Of a DNA stretch of 17,197 bases, positions 8,358 through 14,753 are shown piece by piece. This DNA comes from CAZAKZ01 sp964485695 (GTDB lineage Bacteria > Planctomycetota > JAFGQW01). Where the stretch lies: assembly GCA_964485695.1 (NCBI GenBank), contig CAZAKZ010000120.1, positions 1 to 17,197 on the forward strand. Direction: 5' to 3'. The position numbers were made by a program, and so were the translations under genes. Numbering within the stretch: the stretch's first letter is position 1; every line of letters starts with the position of its first letter. Under the pieces are notes generated by a model. It saw only the letters and a list, made by a program, of their open reading frames with translations, was not told where the DNA came from and did no database searches.

Positions 8358-10073
8358 ATGCAAACTCCCTTCCATCGAACGTGCCTCCTCCTCGGCCTTG
8401 CCTCGATCCTGCTGATACCGTGGGGATGCGGTGAATCCCCACAGACTCCAGAGGAGCAGGATCCACCCACGGCCAAGAAGCCCCAGGCTGTCCGGCCCCG
8501 GCCTCCTCGGCCGAACCGACTCCCCGACCGGAGCCGGCCCGACGTGCCCGACACGGGGCCCTACCGCTTCTTCGACCCCGAACGAAGGCCCGTGGCCAAG
8601 CACGTGGCTTACCTCCTGCTCAAGGCAGCAGGTTTCCGGTCGGTACCCTATGCGGAGATCCGCCTCCACCTCAGGGTGGGGCTGAAGGGCGCCTCCCTCG
8701 GCCATCTCAAGGTGTATTTCGAATCCCTGGGGCTCCAGGCCGTGGGCATCGAGGAATCCCTGAAGAAGTTCCTGCTTCGCGACCGGCCCGGTGTCCTGGC
8801 CACGAAGTCACGGATCCAGGGCCGGGGCCCGGATGCCTGCAGGCTGATCCTCTACCGCGGTCTCACGCCCACCGGCGACCTCCTCATCACCGATCCGCTG
8901 GCGGGAGCCACCACCGTGGCCGAGGCGGACCTCGAGAAGCTCTATCTGGGGGGGGCGCTCTACCTGGACGGAAACGTGAAACGTCCCATCCTGAATGACC
9001 CGGACATTGCCATGGACGAGCTGGTCTTCAGCTACGGCCGGGTGGACGCAGGCACCCTGATCCGCCACACCTTTCGGATCTACAACCGCGGGGAGAAGCC
9101 CCTGGCCATCCACGGTATCCGGCCCTCGTGCGGCTGCCTGGCCACGGCGGTTCACGACCTGGGCGATAAGACAGTGAATCCGCCCAAGGGCACCTTCAAG
9201 CGAAACGCCAAGACCGGCAAGTGGGAGATCGACTTTGAAAAGATGAAGACCCGGGCCGAGGTCCCGCCCCGGGGCGAGAAGTACGTCACGGGCTTCTACG
9301 ATTCCACCAACCGGCACGGGCGCCTTCCCGCCTCCATCACCCTCTTCTCCAGCGACCCGGATGAAAAAGAGATCACCCTTTTCGTGGAAGGCCACGTGGA
9401 TCCCGTGGCCGAGTTCGATCCTCCCGTTCTTTACTGGCGCGCCATCCCTTCGGCTGAAGGGGCCGAGGCCCACATGTGGATGCGAAGCCTCAGGGGAAAG
9501 GCCTTCCACATCAAAGCCATCTTCGTCCACCACCCGGGCGTCACCGTCACCGAGGACCCGGATGCGCCGCGGGAGAAAAACGCTGTCAGACCCGCACCCG
9601 GCAGGCTAAAGCCCAGGGCCCATCCGGCATCCGAGGGATGGAGGGCCCTGAAGGTCAAGGTGAAGCCCGGTATCAAGCCCGGCACATTCCACGCTCCGGT
9701 CACCCTGGAAACCGATTTTTCCACGCGATTCCTGGCCTTCGGCGCCTGGGGCAAGATCACGGGAAACCTCGAGGTGGACCCCTCGGTGGCCGCCTTCGGC
9801 CGCATCCCCCTGGGCAGGCAGGGATTCTCCACCGTGCGGATTTCGACCCTGAGCCCGGTCCCCCTCAAGGTCCTCAAAGCCACCACGACCCTGTCCAGGA
9901 TCATGGACGTGCGCGTGGACGAGGAAAGTCCGGGCGTCTTTCTGATCACGCTCGAGCTGAAGAAGGGGTGGCAAGCCCCCAGCCTTCGAGGCCAGATCAT
10001 CCTCCAGACCAATGATCCCCTCGAGCCGTTGAAGACGGTGGACGTGAGCGGATTCGTCCAGCGGGGCGGGTAG
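8358..10073 (+). CDS. Lipoprotein with degenerate C39-like domain fused to DUF1573
   Basis: The protein has 571 residues. The N-terminus MQTPFHRTCLLLGLASILLI ends in PWGC, a somewhat atypical lipobox with Cys24 as the likely lipid anchor. A Pro/Arg-rich linker follows. Residues about 70-205 resemble a C39 peptidase fold (YLLLKAAGFRSVPYAEIRLHL, LGHLKVYFESLGLQAVGIEE, LLITDPLAG). The catalytic Cys expected before the first helix is absent and the His is not obvious, so it is probably a binding domain rather than an active protease. Residues about 213-330 are a DUF1573 immunoglobulin-like domain with the family's SCGC motif (Cys258, Cys260). The rest is probably further beta domains (KTVDVSGFVQRGG at the end). 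The start ATG at 8358 is preceded by GAAGGAG at a rather long distance (14 nt). Function is unknown; an envelope-bound binding role is inference. Confidence 0.8.
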   Translation: MQTPFHRTCLLLGLASILLIPWGCGESPQTPEEQDPPTAKKPQAVRPRPPRPNRLPDRSRPDVPDTGPYRFFDPERRPVAKHVAYLLLKAAGFRSVPYAEIRLHLRVGLKGASLGHLKVYFESLGLQAVGIEESLKKFLLRDRPGVLATKSRIQGRGPDACRLILYRGLTPTGDLLITDPLAGATTVAEADLEKLYLGGALYLDGNVKRPILNDPDIAMDELVFSYGRVDAGTLIRHTFRIYNRGEKPLAIHGIRPSCGCLATAVHDLGDKTVNPPKGTFKRNAKTGKWEIDFEKMKTRAEVPPRGEKYVTGFYDSTNRHGRLPASITLFSSDPDEKEITLFVEGHVDPVAEFDPPVLYWRAIPSAEGAEAHMWMRSLRGKAFHIKAIFVHHPGVTVTEDPDAPREKNAVRPAPGRLKPRAHPASEGWRALKVKVKPGIKPGTFHAPVTLETDFSTRFLAFGAWGKITGNLEVDPSVAAFGRIPLGRQGFSTVRISTLSPVPLKVLKATTTLSRIMDVRVDEESPGVFLITLELKKGWQAPSLRGQIILQTNDPLEPLKTVDVSGFVQRGG

Positions 10074-10083
10074 TGCGGGCCCT

Positions 10084-10740
10084 CTACTTCAGGAACCGGG
10101 CGAAGAATCGAGCCGCTTCGCGGCGCTCCGCCTTCCGGGCCATTCTCTCCAGGACGGGCTCTGCCCGTTTCCTCAACCACACGTCCGTCGAGCCCGGAAT
10201 CCGGTAGCACCAGCGCCGCATGGCCCGGACCTCCCCCGGATTAGCGAACCGGGGTTCTGTCCCGGGCATACGCCACCGGAGAAACGTGAGGGTACGAAGG
10301 GCCTCGAGGGCGAAGATCCGGGTGCGCGTATCCTGGGAGGAGAGCAGCCTCCGGAGGCGGGGCAGGAGCCCGACACGATACGAAGCTCCGACCACCCACC
10401 CGAACAGGGCCGCTGGATACCCCATGGCTTCCAGGTCTCCGGCCTCGGCACGGCGCAGGATCCGGTCCACGGTGCTCCGGTCCCGGAGCAGGACCAGACA
10501 CCGGGCCGCCACCCTGACCTCCGGCCCCTGACCGTAGAAGAGAAGCTCACGATAGGGAGCCGGGGCGGGCCGGGCCTTTACCAGACCGTGGGCCCCAGCA
10601 AGATCCAGACCTTGAGCCCGCATAAAGGCCTGGAGGTTCCGTGCCCCAGGACCCAGGAAAGGTCTCGGAGCTGCAGGGAAGAGATCGGCTTTTTCGAGCG
10701 TGACCAGAGCCAGGAGCATCAGGCCGAGGCACGTCCCCAT
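10084..10740 (-). CDS. Secreted alpha-helical (HEAT-like) protein, hypothetical
   Basis: The protein has 218 residues. I chose the ATG at 10740 rather than the one at 10755, because AAGGAG lies 5 nt before the inner ATG and the protein then begins directly with a signal peptide (MGTCLGLMLLALVTLEKA). The mature part is Arg- and Leu-rich and mostly helical. Its stretches such as LLPRLRRLLSSQDTRTRIFALEALRTL and VRVAARCLVLLRDRSTVDRIL look like HEAT-type repeats, which serve as protein-binding scaffolds. No enzymatic motif is visible. Its stop lies 10 nt from the stop of the convergent DUF1573 gene. The specific role is unknown. Confidence 0.7.
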   Translation of the reverse strand: MGTCLGLMLLALVTLEKADLFPAAPRPFLGPGARNLQAFMRAQGLDLAGAHGLVKARPAPAPYRELLFYGQGPEVRVAARCLVLLRDRSTVDRILRRAEAGDLEAMGYPAALFGWVVGASYRVGLLPRLRRLLSSQDTRTRIFALEALRTLTFLRWRMPGTEPRFANPGEVRAMRRWCYRIPGSTDVWLRKRAEPVLERMARKAERREAARFFARFLK

Positions 10741-10755
10741 TCCATCTCCTTGCAT

Positions 10756-10864
10756 AATCCCCGAGTGGGTCCGGGCTTTTCCAACACCATGAATACAACC
10801 CGTAAATTACCAAATATTCAGGAGATATGCAATACGGGGAGGGATGGCTTCACTATGGGGGGCG
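10756..10864. other. Intergenic gap between two - strand genes
   Basis: This stretch of 109 nt is AT-richer around 10795-10830 and probably holds the promoter for the helical-repeat gene. I see no clear -35/-10 pair and no T-run terminator for the upstream squalene-cyclase-like gene. Confidence 0.3.
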
Positions 10865-12100
10865 TTACTTTTTCCGGCCGGAGTCAGGTGGAAGAGGCAC
10901 CACGGCCCGGGACACGGCCCGGGTAGCGCGTTTCAGAAAGAGAATGGCGAAACAGGTCCCCAGAACGTCCTCCGGCGAACAGGACGAGGTATCCTCCCAT
11001 TTCCCTGATTTCTTCTTCTGTTCCTCCAGGAGGAACTCCGCTCCCTCCCGGTACCAGGGATGCGTGCCGAGGGTCTCCTTCCCCGAAAGGGAACCGACGC
11101 GCTCCAAGGCGTAGAGGTAGCAGTAGAGATAGTGGTGCGCCCTGGGATTGCGCTGGATCTCCCAGTTACGATCCAGCCAGAGGGTGGCATCCCGGATGGC
11201 GGCCCCGGTCCTGGGATCGGGATCCACGCCGAGACGCTTGCACGACAGGCGGCAGATGTGCAGGGACGCCAGGCCGGCCGCCGTGGTGCCGCCCGAGATG
11301 TGCACGGCGTCCCGGGTGCGGCCGTTGCCGTAGGGAAAGCCCCGGGCCAGGCCGCCCTCCCCGACGGTCAGGTCCGGCTTCTGCTCCTGGAGGTCGCAGA
11401 GGAAACGGCTCGCGTCCTGAAAGACCCGGGGGCCCACGGCGTACCCCGCCCGGGAGATCTTCATCAATCCCAGGAGAGAGAACACCGTGGCCGAGACGTC
11501 CCGGTCAAAGCTCAGGCCCGCGTTGACGATGTAGTAACGCCAGCCGCCCCCGGACTGGGCCCGCACCAGGAACCGCGCCAGGTGCACGGCCCACTTCCAG
11601 TCGTCCTTCGAATAGGCGCATCCCTCGGGCACCTTGGCCGCGTCGCGACCGGCCTGGGCCGGAGGCAGGGGATCCCGGGGATGGCCCGTGGCCCTCTCGC
11701 TGTACCGGGAATCGATGGCCATCAGGAGCACGGCCGTTTCATAAGTGGTGGCAGGCCGGGCGTGGCGCCTCCGCAGGCGGCGGTAGAGTGCTTTGAGGGC
11801 CGGGACCTTGGGTTTCTGTCCAGCCGTCACCAGGGTGTAGTAAGCCAGGGCCGTGAGGCCCGAGGGGAAGTTGTATTCGTGGAGGGCGCCTTCCCTCGGC
11901 AGCGGGCCATAGTCGGCCTTTCTCCCGCGCTTCTTCCGGAGCCATTTGGCGCCGCGCGCCACCGCCGCGTCGATCTTCTCCTGGAAGGTAGGTCCCTTGG
12001 CGATTTTCTTCTGCTTTTCCTGCTTATCCTGGGTTACGGCCGTGGAGGCGTTCCATCCGAGGCAGACCAGAAGGAGAAGAAGAGGCGTTCGTGTGAACAT
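10865..12100 (-). CDS. Secreted prenyltransferase/squalene-cyclase-fold repeat protein
   Basis: The protein has 411 residues with a signal peptide (MFTRTPLLLLLVCLGWNASTA) and then a Lys/Gln-rich linker. The body is an alpha/alpha-barrel type repeat protein. Repeating helices carry AVARGAKWLRKKR, SGLTALAYYTLVTAG, TYETAVLLMAIDSRY, WAVHLARFLVRAQSGGGWRYY, TAAGLASLHICR and, near the end, YLYALERVGSLSGKETLGTHPWYREGAEFLLEEQ then GTCFAILFLKRAT. This end block is one I associate with planctomycete proteins annotated as prenyltransferase/squalene oxidase repeat proteins. They share the fold with terpene cyclases, but no DxDD or QW catalytic motif is evident, so enzymatic activity is not supported. Its start lies 21 nt after the stop of hicA on the same strand; the ribosome site is weak. 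The role is unknown. Confidence 0.8.
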   Translation of the reverse strand: MFTRTPLLLLLVCLGWNASTAVTQDKQEKQKKIAKGPTFQEKIDAAVARGAKWLRKKRGRKADYGPLPREGALHEYNFPSGLTALAYYTLVTAGQKPKVPALKALYRRLRRRHARPATTYETAVLLMAIDSRYSERATGHPRDPLPPAQAGRDAAKVPEGCAYSKDDWKWAVHLARFLVRAQSGGGWRYYIVNAGLSFDRDVSATVFSLLGLMKISRAGYAVGPRVFQDASRFLCDLQEQKPDLTVGEGGLARGFPYGNGRTRDAVHISGGTTAAGLASLHICRLSCKRLGVDPDPRTGAAIRDATLWLDRNWEIQRNPRAHHYLYCYLYALERVGSLSGKETLGTHPWYREGAEFLLEEQKKKSGKWEDTSSCSPEDVLGTCFAILFLKRATRAVSRAVVPLPPDSGRKK

Positions 12101-12121
12101 GGGTGCGTCGATCCGAGATGG

Positions 12122-12313
12122 TCAACTACGGGGTTCGGGAACTGACAGATTCTGGCAGATCTTGCGTGCAAGAAGATTCGATATCTCCGAATGCCGCAGT
12201 ATCGCCTCCATCGCACCCGTTGCCGGATTGAACCACAGTGAGTGGGAGCGTCCTTCCCGTTTGAGTATGCAGCCGTATCGTCTGAGATGCCGGAGAAGGC
12301 GATTTCGCTTCAC
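12122..12313 (-). CDS. hicA: HicA-type toxin (mRNA interferase)
   Basis: The protein has 63 residues with the HicA double-stranded RNA-binding-like fold: MKRNRLLRHLRRYGCILKRE, then GRSHSLWFNP with the catalytic His24, and the ending RHSEISNLLARKICQNLSV. HicA toxins cleave mRNA when free and are held inactive by HicB. It starts with GTG, which shares four bases (GTGA) with the stop of hicB, so the toxin is translated only after its antitoxin. The length is normal and the key His is present, so it is probably functional. Confidence 0.88.
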   Translation of the reverse strand: MKRNRLLRHLRRYGCILKREGRSHSLWFNPATGAMEAILRHSEISNLLARKICQNLSVPEPRS

Positions 12314-12525
12314 CTGAGTATCACCGTGTCCCGAATGGCGTCCGGTGGAACGCCTCGAAGGGCCTCCTCCCTTCGATCCTCCAGGATCAGGGTGATGGCT
12401 CCAGCCAGGCTTTCAAGGGCTTCCTCCTTGGATTTCCCCTGGCCGTTGGCACCGGGGATTTCAGGGCAATAGGCGATGAACCAATTCCCATCTCTTTCAA
12501 CAATCGCAGTGAATTCATTATGCAT
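12310..12525 (-). CDS. hicB: HicB-type antitoxin
   Basis: The protein has 71 residues beginning MHNEFTAIVERDGNWFIAYCPEIPGANGQG, the typical partial RNase H-like fold of HicB, followed by a helix (SKEEALESLAGAITLILEDRREE). It binds HicA and blocks its active site. No C-terminal DNA-binding domain is present, so this is the short HicB form and self-repression through it is not evident. The frame is open further upstream (to 12594). The ATG at 12525 has GGGAG about 8 nt before it and gives the conserved N-terminus. The antitoxin gene comes first, followed by hicA with a 4-nt overlap. Confidence 0.88.
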   Translation of the reverse strand: MHNEFTAIVERDGNWFIAYCPEIPGANGQGKSKEEALESLAGAITLILEDRREEALRGVPPDAIRDTVILR

Positions 12526-12615
12526 ATACGAGACTCCCGGAACTCCGATATCCAGACAGGTGCACTGGATCCAGTTTACCCTTCCGTCTCGCATCCGTCC
12601 AATGGAACTGAATCC

Positions 12616-13101
12616 TCAATCCAGCTTGAAGGGCGAGTCCCGGGTCTCCTCCTCTTCCCACCGGATCTCGTCCACCGGTTCCTTCTTGCCTTGCCCCGCA
12701 AAGAGCCGGTTGGGCAGGTTCACCACCAGGCCGTCCACGTCGCTCACCGCCTCGTACGCGTGGACCACTCCCGGCGGGATGAGGACCGTCCGCCTGGCCT
12801 CCTCGCCGGCGATCAGGACCCTCTTGTTGTTGTAGGTAGGACTGTCCTCCCGGTTGTCCCACAGGTAGACCTTGAAGGTGCCGGGCCCCACGAACGCGAA
12901 CAGGTCGGTCTGCTCCCGGTGCTCGTGCGGTCCCCGGGCCACGCCTGGATGCGTCACGGAGACGTAGGACATGACCGGCATGGAGTCGGCATCGATTTCG
13001 TCTTGCCTGAAGATCTCGGTCAACCAGCCCCGATTGTCGTCAAACCGGACGAGATCCTTCACGACCACTCCGTCGATGGGCCCTTCCTGGAAGGTCCGCA
13101 T
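12616..13101 (-). CDS. RmlC-like cupin, dTDP-4-dehydrorhamnose 3,5-epimerase family
   Basis: The protein has 161 residues with the RmlC jelly-roll layout: DNRGWLTEIFRQDEI, RGPHEHREQTDLFAFVGPGTFKVYLWDNREDSPTYNN, then LIPPGVVHAYEAVS. His59 in RGPH corresponds to the catalytic base and His114 to the conserved GxxH. The region where RmlC has its catalytic Tyr reads VVNLPNRLF and has no Tyr, and the protein is shorter than the usual about 180 residues. It may therefore be a divergent sugar-nucleotide epimerase or isomerase rather than true RmlC. No other dTDP-rhamnose genes are nearby. It is read divergently from the retron, with about 200 nt between them. Confidence 0.75.
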   Translation of the reverse strand: MRTFQEGPIDGVVVKDLVRFDDNRGWLTEIFRQDEIDADSMPVMSYVSVTHPGVARGPHEHREQTDLFAFVGPGTFKVYLWDNREDSPTYNNKRVLIAGEEARRTVLIPPGVVHAYEAVSDVDGLVVNLPNRLFAGQGKKEPVDEIRWEEEETRDSPFKLD

Positions 13102-13227
13102 GCGCGTCGTTCCTCTCCAGCCCGTCTCCTCGAGGACAGGCCAATCAATCGTTCATGGATTACCCACACCCCGGCATCAAAAAAAATATCGACCGGGACA
13201 GCGGGTTTGAACAAGAGGGTAGCGCGA

Positions 13228-13260
13228 AATCCGATGCGATCCGGCGGTCTTTCCGGATTT
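13228..13260. other. Inverted-repeat element upstream of the retron promoter
   Basis: AAATCCG at 13228-13234 pairs with CGGATTT at 13254-13260. Alternatively, ATCCGG at 13239-13244 pairs with CCGGAT at 13253-13258 around an 8-nt loop. It lies between the divergent cupin gene and the retron. It could be an operator or shield against read-through; there is no direct evidence for either. Confidence 0.3.
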
Positions 13261-13287
13261 TCCCCCGGATCCCAAGTAGGCGTGCAC

Positions 13288-13293
13288 TATAAT
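13288..13293 (+). promoter_or_regulatory. -10 box of the retron ncRNA/operon
   Basis: A perfect TATAAT ends 12 nt before the first paired base of the a1 arm (13306). That puts the expected transcription start at about 13300, right where a retron RNA should begin. The -35 region (about 13265-13270, CCGGAT) is poor, so the promoter may be weak or need an activator. Confidence 0.6.
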
Positions 13294-13305
13294 GCCGCCC
13301 TGGAC

Positions 13306-13485
13306 GGGGGCGCCCGGGAATTTAGATTCGGAGGAACTCACCGGAAAAGATTATCCGAAGTTCCTTCGAGGCACGGTGTTGCGCCGTGCACGAGGACCAT
13401 AGCGATCCAATCCTATAAGGGAGGTGGGAGAAAGGACTTTCACCCCCCTCCCTGGCGGAAGTGCAAGGTAAGTTCCGGCGCCCCC
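13306..13485 (+). ncRNA. Retron msr-msd non-coding RNA
   Basis: The ends pair as a retron a1/a2 helix. GGGGGCGCC, GG and AATTTA of 13306-13324 pair with TAAGTT, CC and GGCGCCCCC of 13469-13485: 17 bp, one a G-U pair, with two single-base bulges (13315, 13318). G13325, directly after the a1 TTTA, is the candidate branching guanosine (compare TTAGC in Ec86). The msr part has a 12-bp stem-loop (13327-13338 with 13359-13370, with a small inner stem CGGA/TCCG) and a second stem GCACGG/CCGTGC at 13371-13389. The msd part has a hairpin of 16 positions (13418-13433 with 13438-13453, loop GGAC) with two mismatches, T-C and A-A. The template copied into DNA would be about 60-70 nt ending near 13468. 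The reverse transcriptase gene follows directly. Boundaries are read by eye. Confidence 0.82.
13418..13453 (+). other. msd hairpin of the retron (template of the msDNA stem)
   Basis: AGGGAGGTGGGAGAAA pairs with TTTCACCCCCCTCCCT around the loop GGAC; 14 of 16 positions match. The mismatches are T13425 against C13446 and A13429 against A13442. Long, slightly mismatched stems are typical of msDNA. The 5' flank contains ATAG...CTAT (13399-13402/13413-13416), which could form a small extra stem, and one GATC (13404-13407). Confidence 0.7.
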
Positions 13486-13493
13486 CCCTTTCA

Positions 13494-14753
13494 GAGGGCG
13501 GTTCCTTGGGTCTGAAATCCCTGTTCGGCCGCTGGATTTCCAGCGCCGAGCACAAGCTGCTCGGAAGGCCGTCGCGCGCTGCTCCAAGGGCGCCGGGAGA
13601 GCCTCCGCCGTGGCAATATCCGGATCCCTTCACCGGGCACCTGGTCACGCCCCCTAACGACGTGAATCCGGCCCGCCTCGAGAGAGCGGGTCTGCCGGTC
13701 CTGGGAACTCTCCAGGATCTGGTCCGGGCCACGGGCCTCTCCTGGCAGAAGTTGCTCTGGCTGGCCGCACCCTCTGCAGCCTATGCCGGCGGCTCCCCCC
13801 ACTACTTCTTCTTCACCCTGGCCAAGGCCGGGGGCGGAGACCGCCTGATCCTTGCCCCGAAGCCCGAACTGAAGTCCCTGCAGCGCTGGATTCACCACCA
13901 CATCCTGGACCCGGTGCCGCTCCCGGACTGTGTCCACGGATTTCGCCGGGGCCGCTCCACGCGTACCAATGCCCGGCCCCACTGCGGCAAGGAGGTGGTG
14001 GCCCGGTTCGACCTGGAGGATTTCTTCCACTCCATCACCTATCGCCGCGTCCGCGGCCTGTTCCGGTCGCTGGGATTCTCCACGGAGATCTCGGTGCTCC
14101 TCGGTCTCCTCACCACCTTCAGGCCGAGTTCGTTCCCGTACGAATACATGCGGCACCTCCCCGGCCTGGTGTGGCTGCGGTCCATGGGATCGCACCACCG
14201 GACCTACCGGGGCTATCCCACCACCCCGCCCTTCCTCCCCCAGGGCGCCCCCACCAGTCCCCCCCTGGCCAACCTCATCGCCCGGAATCTGGACAGGCGT
14301 TTGAAAGGGCTGGCCGAAAAGTTCTCGGCCACCTACACCCGATATGCGGACGACTTCACGTTTTCCGGTGGCGCGGCCTTCCGCCGCGATCTCGGACGCT
14401 TTCTGCCGCTGGTGAAGCGCATCGTCTCGGGTGAGGGTTTCTATCTGGCGATGGGAAAGCAGCGCATCCGGCGCAAGGGAAGCCGACAGTCCGTCACCGG
14501 TCTGGTGGTCAACCGCCACCCCAACGTGCCACGGGAAGCGTACCGCCGGATCCGGGCCCTCCTGCACAAGGCCCGGACCCTGGGACCGGAGCGGATCCGT
14601 CTGGACGGGAAGCCGTTTCCGGAGCCTTTTGAGGTCCGGAACCACATGGAAGGCTGGGTGGCGTACATCCGCCACGTCAATCCTGCACGGGGACGCCGTC
14701 TGAAGCACCTGCTGGATCAGGTGCCCTGGCCCGAAGAGGGTGGAACACCTTGA
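13494..14753 (+). CDS. ret: Retron reverse transcriptase
   Basis: The likely coding part is 13506-14753 (415 residues from a TTG); GAGGG at 13494-13498 is its ribosome site, 7 nt upstream. The frame is open further, to a GTG at 13461, but that start would lie inside the RNA's a2 side and has no ribosome site. In the 415-residue numbering, an N-terminal extension of about 85 residues is followed by the fingers. Then come HGFRRGRS (144-151), the retron region-X motif NARPH (155-159, NAxxH), DLEDFF with catalytic Asp (about 169), LPQGAPTSP (244-252), YADD (280-283) and VTG (330-332) of region Y. NAxxH plus VTG sets it apart from group II intron and DGR enzymes. It makes the msDNA by priming from the RNA's internal G. 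The stop overlaps the methyltransferase start (TTGA). GC content is like the neighbours, so there is no sign of very recent transfer. Confidence 0.93.
   Translation, partial: EGGSLGLKSLFGRWISSAEHKLLGRPSRAAPRAPGEPPPWQYPDPFTGHLVTPPNDVNPARLERAGLPVLGTLQDLVRATGLSWQKLLWLAAPSAAYAGGSPHYFFFTLAKAGGGDRLILAPKPELKSLQRWIHHHILDPVPLPDCVHGFRRGRSTRTNARPHCGKEVVARFDLEDFFHSITYRRVRGLFRSLGFSTEISVLLGLLTTFRPSSFPYEYMRHLPGLVWLRSMGSHHRTYRGYPTTPPFLPQGAPTSPPLANLIARNLDRRLKGLAEKFSATYTRYADDFTFSGGAAFRRDLGRFLPLVKRIVSGEGFYLAMGKQRIRRKGSRQSVTGLVVNRHPNVPREAYRRIRALLHKARTLGPERIRLDGKPFPEPFEVRNHMEGWVAYIRHVNPARGRRLKHLLDQVPWPEEGGTP

Noticed and set aside
10865..12100. Active terpene/squalene cyclase
   Set aside because: The fold-type repeats are there, but no DxDD acid motif or QW repeats were seen and the protein is secreted; only fold similarity is claimed.
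13506..14753. RT as part of a group II intron or a diversity-generating retroelement
   Set aside because: No maturase or endonuclease domain and no intron RNA ends. No template/variable repeat pair was seen. NAxxH and VTG point to a retron.
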